Below are positions 47,088 to 59,106 of a DNA stretch of 64,000 nt, piece after piece. Origin of the DNA: Kuschelorhynchus macadamiae (lineage: Eukaryota > Arthropoda > Insecta > Coleoptera > Curculionidae); the NCBI GenBank assembly GCA_030620095.1, contig JAUTXW010000110.1, positions 1,211,001 through 1,275,000 on the forward strand. The letters are read 5' to 3'. The notes beneath the pieces were generated by a model. That model made no database searches. It was not told where the DNA came from and was given only the letters and a program-made list of their open reading frames with translations. A program made the position numbers and the translations under genes. How positions within the stretch are numbered: position 1 is the stretch's first letter; every line of letters starts with the position of its first letter.

Positions 47088-48498
47088 ATGGCGAGCAAAA
47101 GAGGAAAAACAATTCGAAGCGGTGCACGTGAAGTTATTGCGAGCGTTATAGATGCCTGTACTAGAGAAGCTAAAAATAATAGTTTGACTATTCCAATTCA
47201 AAATCGAACAGAACGCGCTGCATTTTACACTGGCGTTTCGGAAAGTAGTGTAAGAAAACTTCAAAGAGAACATAATGATCGCTCATGTTCTACTTCACCT
47301 TTAAAATCTCCTGGCAAAAAAAGACCCGGATTATCATACAAAGATAAAATTGACGATGGTGATTTTACAGTAATTCGACGAACAATAGAGGATTTTTATA
47401 TAAACTTGAAGAAGGTTCCGACCTACAAACCCCTACTTCGTGCTGTAAAAAACAAAATAGATTTTCCGTAGGGGTATAAAACCTTAAATCGGCTTTTACG
47501 ATCAAATGGTTTTGTTTGGCGCAAGTGGCAAAATAAACGAAAATTGCTTATTGAGGGACCAAATATTTTTCACTAGCGGATGAAATATCTATCAACTGTA
47601 AGGCAATATAGGCAAGAAGGACGCAATATTGTGTATCTAGACGAAACCTGGGTAGATAACGATATGGCAATGAACAAATGCTGGTAAAGTGAAAGTGTTA
47701 TAGGTGTTGTTCAGGGAATCAGTTCAGTGCTGCTTTAGTTTCTCTTTCGCTCGGGACTAATACTTGGAGACTATCATGGACAGATGAATAGAGATGATTT
47801 TGAAAAGTGGTTGCTCGAGAAGCTTCTACCTAACATTTGTCCCAAATCAGTCGTGGTAATGGATAATGCCTCTTATGATTCTCACGTAGAAGATAAAGTG
47901 CCAACTAAATACTCTACAAAAGCTCGTATGATATCGTGGCTTAAATCGAACATTCTTGTATGTGATCCAACATGAAGAAAATATCAATTATATGAAGTAG
48001 TATCAGCCAACAAGCCTAGAGAAAAAAAGTATAAAATTGACGGTCTTTTACGTAACCTCGGTCATACACCTTTAAGGCTGCCTCCATACATGTGCGACCT
48101 CAACCCTATTGAACTTGCATGGGCAGGAGTAAAAAAATAAATTCGAGAGCGCAACACCGGTGAACTTTCAATTAAAGATTTAAATAAAATAACATTAGAA
48201 GGATTGACTCAATATCGGCTGAAAATATGAAATCGTATGTTAAACATGTTCGTTCTATTGAAGATAAATACTGGGAAGTAGATGGCAAAATTGAAACGGT
48301 TATTGATGATTTAGTTATCACACTGGGATGTTCAAGTAGTGACGACGAAACCTCATCATTTTCAGAGAAAGACAACGATTTAGAAGGGACCGAACCATTA
48401 GAATCAGCCGTCAACCTTAAAAATGGCTTTTTTTTTTCATATATTTTGTAAAATTGTTCATAAAGAAGCTGTCAATAAATTGCTTCAAAATAATTAAT
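47088..48498 (+). pseudogene. DD82E transposase of E1 (multiple stops)
   Basis: It starts MASKRGKTIRSGAREV, a basic N-terminal region. A helix-turn-helix part follows with RAAFYTGVSESSVRKLQREH and KVPTYKPLLRAVKNKI. The first catalytic Asp is in NIVYLDETWVDNDM (47630), then GLILGDYHGQMN. The second Asp is in KSVVVMDNASYDSHVEDKVP (47850), and the Glu is in LPPYMCDLNPIELAW (48090-48120). Between the second Asp and the Glu are 82 residues, instead of 34 in Tc1. The tail is acidic (DDETSSFSEKDNDLEG). Stops occur at the IDFP end, after IFH, after NKCW and elsewhere, so the gene is dead. Its domain order is the IS630/Tc1/mariner DDE fold. Confidence 0.9.
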
Positions 48499-48582
48499 TT
48501 TCTGTTCAATACCTGGTATCAAAAAATATCTAATATTGCAATTAATATTTGAAAAATTAACACATCAATGTAATTATAGTAG

Positions 48583-49310
48583 GGGAGTCAGCACTGATTC
48601 CAGTGAACAAGATTTCTCAAAATTTTAACTTATGCAGTTCGACTTTGGGCTATCCGGGTATGCCAAAAGTGACCGTTTGTCTTCGTCTGTCATATTACTT
48701 TGTAAAGGGGGCGTCATTGTGAAGTAGGGGGGTGATTCTTGGACCTTTTTAAAGAAAAAGTTTAATATGAACCTAAAAGTCTTAACTTTGGAGACACAGG
48801 CTTTTAAAAAAACATTTTTTTTAAATCCTAATATTGATGCTATTATAAATAAATAACTGTGTGAAATTTGATACACGTCTTTTATGTATAGAAGGGCATT
48901 TTTTATTAACAATCAATTTTTGAAATTTCTACCAGTGGCGTGCATATGTAATTAACCTGTATGCTCTTTAATGCATAGAAGACGTGTATCAAATTTCATG
49001 CAGTTATCTACAATGGCATCAGAATTGGAATGAAAAAAAAATGTTTCCTTTTTAAACTTTACCATCCTGTATCTCAAAAGTTAAGACTTTTAGGACATAA
49101 AAACATCCCCCTTTAACATCAGCACGCAATTAGGAAACCTGTATAGTACTTCATAATGACGGCCCCTGTATAAAATAATATGACAAACGGAGACAAACGG
49201 CCACTTTTGCCATACCCGAGTAGCCCAAAGTCAAACTGCATAAATTAAAATTTTGATAAATCTGGTTCACTGGATCTGATGCTGGCTGCCCTTGTAAAAT
49301 CTGAACTTGT
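48583..49310. repeat. Foldback (palindromic) module inside E1
   Basis: The left arm from GTGAACAAGATTTCTCAAAA, through GCAGTTCGACTTTGGGCTAT and ATGCCAAAAGTGACCGTTTG, is repeated inverted at about 49090-49310. The centre has inverted ACACGTCTTTTATG (48872) and GAAGACGTGTATC (48978). The whole is a near-palindrome of over 700 bases, lies 3' of the transposase gene, and is present at the same place in E2. Confidence 0.8.
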
Positions 49311-49919
49311 AAATCATGTATCACTATACTGGGTGGTTCAATAATAGTGTACGTAGGCAGTAGCCCGGGAACCGTTAAAGACAGAACTCAAGAAAAAATA
49401 TATTTATAGGTAAATCGCTCAAGAAAAATCAAAATTAAATCATTTTAAAATTAGAAACTTCGCCGTTTTTGCAATACAAAAGAGATATATCTTTTTTGCG
49501 TGCGGTACAAGAAAACAGACATATATAGATAAAGGTTCATTAAGCATAGTTACATTTTTTAATTATCTGAAGTGCGTATAGTCAAAAAGGAGTGCCATAT
49601 TATTTAAAGAATGATGGAACACCACTGGTTTAAAGAGATTTCTTGGTCGACCTTCCTAAACCGATTGACTCCGCCCGATTTTCTTTTGTGTCCCGCACTT
49701 CACTGGTTAGAAACTGATATTGGAAAAACATTACTATTCTTTGTATAAAAATTCTGTTGAATCATGTTTAAATATATTCACCTTAATATAAATTCGTGTA
49801 AACATTGGAATGCCTGGCTAGGCTTGGCATCGTCGTACGATCGACCTTATACTGTGAGGTAATCTTGACAGTGGCTAAATATGTAAATAATGAACTCTAT
49901 TTTTATTCTTACTCTAAGG

Positions 49920-50369
49920 TCGAGACTGATGCCGAACGACCCAAAATCCAAAAGAATGGACAAAGAAGCTTGTATTCAGACATGACTGGAAAAAAGGCTG
50001 ATAAATTACTTAAAGGATTGAGGCTAAAACTCAGCAACAGCGACATCTCTGTAGACTAATGTTTTCTATAATCAGGGAGACTAATGAGATAGATAAATGT
50101 AATACTGTTTCTTGTTTGCATCTCTAGAAAGAGCTGAGTACCCAGACAAAATTTCTGTTACAAATCGCCGGTTTTGCCAAATATCTTAGGATATTGCATG
50201 TGACAAAAAGCTAGGGAAGCTAGACTCATATTTGCCTAATTTGCCAAAATCCTTGCATGCATTGCGCATTTTCTTCGAGAAAATCTATTTGTTTGGGATA
50301 ACTCAATTGATGCTTACACATACTTAATTTTATCCTAATGAAAACCGCAATTTATATGTATGTACTTAC
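49920..50369. other. MINPP intron, unassigned part
   Basis: An open frame to 50059 has no recognised domain; the rest is unremarkable. Confidence 0.4.
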
Positions 50370-50562
50370 TGGTACAACACAGCTACCAAATTAGACGCAA
50401 AGGGGTTTATCAGTGACGTACGCCACATTCTCCTTTGTTGTTTCCTGTAGTTATCCGCTCGCAGAAGGTCGTAGTCTTGTGCGATCCCTAATGTAGAATA
50501 TACCGCTTGCATTGTTGCTGCATGAGTAAAAAGAGCCGTCACTTTATTTCCATTGGTATTGC
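50370..50562 (-). CDS. MINPP-family phosphatase, exon with the HA-x active-site segment
   Basis: The acceptor TTTTTAG ends at 50563. The donor GTAAGT follows TACCA, so the last base is 50370. The peptide contains GNKVTALFTHAATMQAVYST and LRADNYRKQQRRMWRTSLIN, then PFASNLVAVLY. In the histidine phosphatase clade-2 MINPPs the tripeptide HAE supplies the catalytic acid. Here the position reads HAA, so the usual Glu is lacking. The following Asn-Tyr-x-Lys-Gln and Pro-x-Ala-Ser-Asn-Leu residues are the normal family signatures, so the exon is otherwise well conserved. It joins both neighbours in phase. Confidence 0.92.
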
Positions 50563-51890
50563 CTAAAAACAAATGAAAAAATGCATATAAATTATATCAT
50601 GGACAAACGTATAAGGCTTTCTGTCATTCTGTAATGGAGGGCGGGTGATTTATTTATACTTTTTCAAAATACTTAGTTCCAAAACTATTTAGATCTTCCG
50701 TCGTCCTGGTCAATTTGTCAACTTCTTCAATGCGTTCCACAGAGGGCTGTTTGCCGAAACTACCTTGAAAAAAGTACCTTTCAAAAATTGAATAATGGAT
50801 ATGCTAAGCTAATGCAAAACACCATGTATAACCCCTATAACAATTGCATTTTCAATAATTTAACTAAATTTGTATTTATTTGTAATAGAACAGGTCACTT
50901 GAAAAAAAAATATATCATGATACATATGACAATATTATTTCAAAAATTCTCGTAGTCGGCTTCGAAAAACAAGATATTTGCCAATAATACAATTAAGTTT
51001 TTACATTTTAGTTTCAAATAAACTAGTTCTTGATTAGATTGATGATAAATATTTGTGACTAGTGCTTTTCATTTTAGCGACTGTTGCTGAGGTAAGTAAA
51101 AAATGTATAGCTTCCTTCTTTTGTAGATAAAAAACATATTTGTACCAGCTTGTGCCAAATATTTTTTTAAAAAATTTGTAACTTACTGTGTTACGGTTAT
51201 GTGTATATAAAGTTTTTTGCGCTTTTTTGCGATTATAGGTTTTTTAGATTTTCTCTAGATACCATGGTAACTCTGTCAAAACGACAATTTTTTGAGAAAT
51301 AGCGTATAATTGTTATAGCGTTTTTTATTCTAATGAGTGTTGCTAAAGTAAATAAAAAAAATAACTTTTTTCTTTCTTTTTTATAAAAAGCGGCATATGC
51401 CTAACAATTTTTTAAACGATTTAGTATGTTGCTAGGTTACAATTATGAGTAACTTAAGTTTTTGCTCTGGTTTTTTTGCGATAAGGTTTTTTTCATTTTT
51501 CGCAGATACCATGGGAAATATAGCAAGAAGACTATTTTTTGAGAAGTGGAGGGTGTCTGATAAAGTAAATAGAAATTGTAGCCTACTTGCTTTTGTGAAA
51601 GAAAAATTAGATTTCAACGTAATTTCTAAAGAGATCTCATCATGCTATTTTTTTTAACACTCTTCAATTTTTCGAAATTGATAAAGTACCTTTTTTGCTA
51701 AAAAATAAAAGTTGTGCGCGGAAAACTTTTAATGGTAGTTTATTCACAGCTTCTTTAATCTGCTATGTCAGCTTTTTAGACTTTTTAACCAACTCAAGTT
51801 AGTTCGCCAATCGCCCGAATATAATTAAGTTAGTACCAACCATAAAAAATTATTGTAGAAAAATTGTTTCCCACATCCTAGGCTTAATAT
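50563..51890. other. MINPP intron, unassigned part
   Basis: Two similar stretches start near 51080 and 51320 (GCGACTGTTGCTGAGGTAAG and GAGTGTTGCTAAAGTAAATA, each followed by TTTTTTGCGATAAGGTTTTT-like sequence and AGATACCATGG). They suggest an old duplication of about 240 bases. No gene is recognised. Confidence 0.4.
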
Positions 51891-52256
51891 CGAATATCTC
51901 AGTTGGTGAGCAGTTTACGATACAATTTTATTTGGCAAATAAGCATTTATATTAATTAAGTAGAGATCTAAGATGAATGGAAATAAACTATAAAATATTT
52001 TTCTAAACATATTAGTGAAAGATGGGAAAAATCTTCAAGAAAATTAAACATATTTTTAGGAAAATACGAAAATCGAATATCTCAGTTGGTGAGCAGTTTA
52101 CGATACAATTTTATTTGGCAAATAAGCATTTATATTAATTAAGTAGAGATCTAAGATGAATGGAAAAAAACTATAAAATATTTTTCTAAACATATTAGTG
52201 AAAGATGGGAAAAATCTTCAAGAAAATTAAACATATTTTTAGAAAAATACGAAAAT
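51891..52256 (+). repeat. 183-bp tandem duplication, two copies
   Basis: The unit starting CGAATATCTCAGTTGGTGAG begins at 51891 and again at 52074. The copies differ at only about two positions (GAAATAAAC versus GAAAAAAAC; TTTTTAGGAAAA versus TTTTTAGAAAAA), so the duplication is recent. The second copy runs into the start of the Transib relic. Confidence 0.92.
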
Positions 52257-53692
52257 TGGCTTGATAAAGGCGATTTGGTTTTTGAAATTAGTTGCTCTGA
52301 TTCAATATAGTTAAGGAATTATGTAGTGCTTCTCCTAATCGAGCTACATATATTAAACATTTAAGGCATCAAGAAGATACCCGGGAAAATGTACGCCAGT
52401 TTAACAAAGAGGAGGCCTTGGCCTTGTATATAGATTGCAAGTTAACTAAACAGTCTTATATTTTAATGAGAAAAAGAGCATTAGATGCGGGACATACTCT
52501 ATATCCATCATATTATTATTGAATTTATTTCTATAACTGACACACGAGCTGAAATTTCACTTCAAGCCTTGCTAGATCGTACTGCAAAACGACTAGCAAT
52601 AGTACAAGAACCAGTGATAAAGCGTTTAATAATATCAGGAGTCAATAATTTTAATTTGGTAAGTAAATGGGGCTGTGACGGGAGTTCTGGCCATAGTAGA
52701 TACAAACAAAAATTTAAAAACCCAAAACTCTAATGATGATATTTATTTGTTTTCTCCTTAGTGATTATTAAACTGCATCTCCAAAATAACCATCAAATAT
52801 ACGTTTGGCAAAATGAAAGAACCTCATCGACTAGACTGTGCCGCCCTATAAATTTTTTGTTTGAGAAAGAAACTCATGATATGACAATATTTAAAAAGAA
52901 AAAGTATTCAAACAGAAATAGCAAATTTAAAACCCACCAAAATTACAATGAAGAACACGGAAATAATTATTTATCAGGAGCTTCATCTAACCATGGTTGA
53001 TGGTAAAATTTGCAAATCGCTGAGTAATACTAAATCTTCCCAAATTTGTTATATCTGTGGCGCCACACCCAAACCATGAATATGGAAGTATCAACTATGG
53101 GTTTGACATATCTACATTGCATACTTGGATGTAATTTGAATGCTTGTTGCATATTAGTTATAAACTAAATGTTCAATCATGGCAGGTTAAAAACGAAATA
53201 GGTAAAAAAGAAGTTAAAATGAGAAAAACTGAAATTCAAAGAAAATTTAAGGAGGAGATGGGTCTAATTGCAGATATGCCAAAACCTGGTTTTTAATAAA
53301 AAAAAAGTGCAGATATAACAGGTGTGGATAAAACCCTTATAAACAAATAAATGTAGCGTTCTTTTGCAAACGTAATCATCTGGATATGAAAAAATATTGA
53401 CAAGTTTGAGAAATATGCTGCAGACACGAAACAGCTCTACTTAAATCTTTATTCGTGGTATTACATGCCTGTTACGGTTCACAAAATTCTTGTGCATGGC
53501 ACAAATTTAATTAGGCATTTTATTTTACCAATTAGGCAACTATCGGAAGAGGCTCAAGAGGACCGTAACAAAGACTGTCGAAGGTTTAGGGAATCTAATA
53601 CCCAAAAGATATCTCGTAATGCCTCGAATAAAGATCTGCTAGAATGTTGTTGATTTCATCCGATCCTATTATAAATAGTTTTAGACAAAATA
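52190..53692 (+). pseudogene. Transib-like (RAG1-related) transposase relic
   Basis: The reading starts ISERWEKSSRKLNIFL and continues with NVRQFNKEEALALYIDCKLT. Near 52660 there is VSKWGCDGSSGHSRYKQKF, the block that holds the first catalytic Asp. Then come RTSSTRLCRPINFLFEKET (52820), SSQICYICGATPKP (53036), QRKFKEEMGLIADMPKPGF (53240), and YMPVTVHKILVHG (53465). ILPIRQLSEEAQEDRNKDCR (53525) holds the Glu region. This order matches Transib transposases, the relatives of RAG1. Frame changes and stops are frequent and a central part is shortened. No CACAGTG-like termini were found. Confidence 0.78.
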
Positions 53693-55300
<1,608 letters not shown>

Positions 55301-55378
55301 ACAATTTTAAAATTTATTATTATTATTATTAAAAATTGTGCAAATTGATTTCGTTTCGTAAGAAACTGTATATTTTAC

Positions 55379-55557
55379 CTTGCACAGTTTGTTCAAATTT
55401 TCTGTACATGTCTTGGACTGGTCCGCAACCAATACTTTTAACCAATGGACTGCCGTATCCGGTATTGTAATATTCTTTCAAATCTTCTGCATATTCCAAG
55501 ATTTTGAGTTGATCCTTAGTGAATGCTGCGCACCAGGGTGATGGTTGATCTAATTGC
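55379..55557 (-). CDS. MINPP-family phosphatase, internal exon
   Basis: The acceptor ATTTTCAG ends at 55558; the donor GTAAAA follows GCAAG at 55379. Joined to the previous exon, TG plus G gives the Trp before QLDQPSPWCAAFTKDQLKIL. EYAEDLKEYYNTGYGSPLV and PVQDMYRKFEQTVQ follow. The SPWC-x-x-F-x-x-x-x-x-x-x-LEY block and the D-L-K-x-Y-x-x-x-G-Y-G block are characteristic of MINPPs. Phase 1 at the end matches the HAA exon (G plus GC gives Gly). Confidence 0.93.
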
Positions 55558-56617
55558 CTGAAAATCATGATAATTCTAAAAATTTCGTTAAAAATTATTT
55601 TTGCAAATAGTTGCAAGTATAAACATTCCCCATAATAAATCATGGACCTCAGAGAGAAATAGCACTTGAAAACTAGGAAAATAGTATAACTCTAGTGAAG
55701 GAAAATCCTGTTTTGATAGTGGATTTACTTTAAGTTTTTTGAATATTTTTCCTGATGTGTGAATTACCTACTTAGTTTTAACTAAAGTGCTTGGCAAGTT
55801 GACATTTTTTTATTAGTTTTTAGAAAGTATAAACTTAATTAGGGTTGTGTGGTTAAAATTGTACAAATAAATAATAATCTCAAAAATTATTATGGTGTAG
55901 TTACAATGACAAGTTGTTGCTACTTTGTTTATATGCGCCGATATTATATTAACAAACCACAATCCTTTTTTATGAAATAATTAATTTAAATATCCCAAAT
56001 AAATAATCAAAATAAATTAACTGAATATGTCCCAAACTTACAGGTTTTTTTATGAATCTTTGTTGACAAATACAGCTATAGAGATTATAGTAATTTCGTA
56101 GAAGTGAATATCAATGTTGCCATGTTGTCAAGAAATTAATTTAATCCTCCTCCAAAATTAAACATTTTAAATTGTGATATTTCAAAAATCATTTAGATCT
56201 TACCGATGGCATGTAAGAATTTTTTGTTCAAAATCATACTACTGTCATATAGGTTAAAATAGTTGTAATCAAACCCCTAACACCCCGTATAAATGTCGAG
56301 AAAAGAAAACTACCGATAAACATATTGCCAAGCATAATGTTTTGCATTTTTCATACTTTAGAGAGAGTTCAAACTCTGAATTCAGAAAGTATAAATTCAG
56401 AGCTTAAATATCGATTTAATTCCCAATTTAGACATTATATTCAGAAGTTAGACTTATAAGTCGTATTCTAAAATTTAAGTTTGAAGTTTGAAACCTAAAC
56501 TTGGAAATTAAAGTTTCAATTGAGTGTTTAAACTCTCCATTCAAGCCTTCATATCTGAATAATCTAAATAAAAAGAAAAGCATAAAGTCCCCTCTCTGCT
56601 TCCGTTTTTCTCCTTAC
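55558..56617. other. MINPP intron of about 1.06 kb without transposons
   Basis: No transposon is recognised. It is the shortest intron of the gene seen here, and short AAACTTT/GAATTTAGA-type runs near 56360-56520 look like simple drift. Confidence 0.55.
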
Positions 56618-56814
56618 CATGCTTTGTTGAATCGACACATGTCGTATATATCGGAAATATAGGTTGTGTTCAAATTATATCTGAATCCTAGACGTCTGAA
56701 TACCTGACGGATAAGGGTTTGATAGTCTTCCGAATCCAAGAATTTCCTGTACTCGTATTCCGTGTTGGGGTTCTGGTCGATTTTTTCTTGCCATTCTTTG
56801 CAGTTCCTGTATGC
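56618..56814 (-). CDS. MINPP-family phosphatase, internal exon
   Basis: The acceptor ends at 56815 and the donor GTAAGG follows GCATG at 56618. The exon starts in phase 0 (AYRNCKEWQEKIDQN) and continues LDSEDYQTLIRQVFRRLGFR, then NTTYISDIYDMCRFNKAW. This helical cap region with the Y-x-x-C-x-x-F-x-x-A-W motif is typical of the family. Base composition is clearly less AT-rich than the flanking introns. Confidence 0.93.
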
Positions 56815-57129
56815 CTAAAATATATATACTTTATTGGTTTTTATTCCATGAGCTTGCAACGGTAAATATAGTAAAAAAAAGTAACTTTAAGGGATTCTAA
56901 AAAACCTCTTTAATATATTGTCGCATTTCAGCTCTTGTATGTTAATAATGATACCAATAAATGCTTATAATGTTAACCATACTTTAAGCGTATTTTGTAG
57001 TTCACAAATTTTTTCTTCTAAAATAAAGATTGCTTTTTTTAGAAAAAGATGTTTTTTGTAGGGTAAATTCGGACAACATGCCGAAATCCAAGATCTCACT
57101 TCTGCGTATGAATAAAATCGATTTTTTAA

Positions 57130-58110
57130 TACTCTAGATATGAAAAAAGCCGCTAAAGAAGTAAAATATAAAAACTTGATATACGAGGGGCTGCGAAAAA
57201 GTACGTTAAGCGACAGAGTTAAAAATAAAAGGTGGATAGACCAAATATTTTCCCAGAGAATATTTTGTCTGATAATAGCTGCGGAACATGGTTTTGCCAT
57301 TACGTGGCACAGATATTCAACATGTGGTTAAAATTTACAACTGATGTTATTAGAAGAGGTTCCAAGTATTCAGATCGCATCACAGATTCATTAAAAGCAA
57401 GTGCTTCCGTTATGTTTGCCGCGGCGGGATCTGGTAAACTTCTTCTACCATATATTGTGTAGTTGTTTCTACGATTTCATTTTGTGCCTTTACCCTACAT
57501 GGGGCTGGCTAGTTTATGTCGGCCTGGACCAGGGCATGATCCAAACAGGGATCATAGCATCTTTGTCATAGCATTGGTGTATGTGAAATTAAAATAACTT
57601 AACTTTTTTCCACATGATATTGTATATAAAGCACAAAAATTCTACTGAACTTGACTTGAAAATGGCCCAGCAGGAACAGGGGTACAATTGTAGGAAATCT
57701 GGATGGTCCAATCAAACAGTATTCGAGGTATGGTTCAGATTAATTGCTTTGCCCTTAAAAAAAAAACTGAATGATAAAAAATTCTAATTCTCTATTAATT
57801 TGGGAAGCCATGCTTCCTTGGATGTTACTAATGATTGCAATAATATTAGTTTTATGCTCCTTCCTCGTAACTCTACGCATATTTGTCAACCATTTCTAAA
57901 AACTGCTTCTAAGAGAAATCATTGTTAAAGTAGGGACTAACATTACACAAAATATCCCATGTTATCTGGCTTTGCTGTTTATTTAATAATTCACAAAACA
58001 TCTCTTGCAGAAAATTTCCTGTATGAGATAAGAGTTCGACGTCATTACTGTCGTTAGATAAAGCACCATGAACTTTGGCATCTGTAACACTGCTGGATAA
58101 ATCAAGAACT
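57130..58110 (+). pseudogene. pogo/Tigger-type transposase relic
   Basis: The start has a psq-like helix-turn-helix (MKKAAKEV, RKSTLSDRVKNKR). After a large internal loss, RRGSKYSDRITDSLKASASV and MFAAAGSGKLLLPYIV (57355-57460) match the block after the first catalytic Asp. NGPAGTGYNCRKSGWSNQTV with FEVWFRLIALPL (57660-57755) matches the YNxSKSGWFD block. LGSHASLDVTND with RNSTHICQPF (57800-57890) matches the DNLSSH and LPPNSTHLLQPLD blocks, with Asp replaced by Leu at the GDN position. It is heavily mutated. It lies in an intron of the MINPP gene on the opposite strand. Confidence 0.75.
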
Positions 58111-58698
58111 GGCTCCGATACTTCAGCGAGAAAAATTTACCGACAAAAAAAATAGTAAAACTCCAGGTAAAGGTATTGTACCAAATGATAGTGATTCCGA
58201 TTTAGCATATATACAGTTTCCTACAGAAAGGATGTTAATCAACCTGAAGAACCCTGCACATAAACTTACCCGAAGAGACAAAGGAAACTGATGAGAATTA
58301 TAAAGAAGGAAAATTTTAGTTTTAGTTGATCCCCAGTCCAATAGAACGCCATTGTTTATTTTCATCTCCCCTATAAATATTTAGCTATGATGTTTGTTTT
58401 TATGAGTATAAAGATTAAAAATGCATACAAATTAAACATTACGTTAAAAAACGAATCACTCTTTACAATAAGATATTTAATTATAATTTCTTTTTAAACC
58501 AAAGTCCAAAATTACATTTTTGAGATTTACATTAGCCAATATATTTGACCAAAATGTATTGAAAATTAACGAATTTTAAAGGCGCGTAATTCTTGTACGC
58601 CTATCAGCATATTCACCACAGAAATTGCTTGCGTTTTAATTTTAGGTCCTTAGCATAGCCAGAAAACTAAGTGAAACTCATGTATGCTACCTCAAATA
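58111..58698. other. MINPP intron, unassigned part before E2
   Basis: It may include the decayed pogo 3' end. The minus-strand frame at 58123-58365 has no recognised motif. Confidence 0.4.
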
Positions 58699-59106
58699 AA
58701 GTGCGGGACACGAAAGAAAACCGGGCGGAGTCAATCGGTTTAGGAAGGTCGGCCAAGAAATCTCTTTAAACAGTGGTGTCCCGTCGTTCTTTAAATAATA
58801 TGGCACTCCTTTTTGACTGTACGCACTTCAGATAATTAAAAAATGTAACTATGCTTAATGAACCTTTATTTATATTTGTCTGTTTTCTTTCGTGTAACGC
58901 ACTTCTATATCTCTTTTGTGTTGAAAAAACGGCGAACTTTCGAATTTTAAAATGATTTAATTTTGATTTTTCTTGATCGATTTACCTATAAATATATTTT
59001 TTCTTGAGTTCTGTCATTAACGGTTCCCGGGCTACTGCCTACGTCCACTATTATTGGACCACCCAGTATAGTGATACACGCTTTACAAGTCCAGATTTTA
59101 CAAGGG

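Larger units (their letters stand above)
46737..49700 (+). mobile_element. E1: DD82E Tc1/mariner-superfamily element
   Basis: The ends are AAGTGCGGGACACGAAAGAA continuing AACCGGGCGG at the left, and CCGCCCGATTTTCTTTTGTG continuing TCCCGCACTT at the right. These are 30-bp inverted repeats with two differences, flanked by TA (46735) and a mutated CA (49701). Length is 2964 bases. The internal order is TIR, about 320 bases, transposase gene, a foldback of about 740 bases, about 390 bases, TIR. The same order and sequence occur inverted at 58699-61721 (E2). Confidence 0.92.
46661..49919 (+). repeat. R3 repeat, copy split by element E1
   Basis: The left part, 46661-46736 (ACTGGTGTAATTTGATCTGA onward), and the right part, 49701-49919 (ACTGGTTAGAAACTGATATT onward), together equal the uninterrupted copy at 24004-24297. 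E1 was inserted at a TA; the duplicate TA reads CA on the right. The right-hand frame MECLARLGIVVRSTLYCEVI is shared with MEYLARLGVVVRSTLYCEVI at 24185, but I do not recognise it as a protein. Confidence 0.8.

Noticed and set aside
51432..51657. Overlapping frames on both strands considered as a gene
   Set aside because: They coincide with an old internal duplication and show no recognisable motif or splice sites.
56965..57300. Minus-strand frame considered as a further MINPP exon
   Set aside because: The neighbouring MINPP exons already join in phase without it, and it is opposite the pogo relic.
58123..58365. Minus-strand frame of 80 residues in the 5.8-kb MINPP intron
   Set aside because: No motif, no splice sites, and adjacent to decayed pogo sequence.
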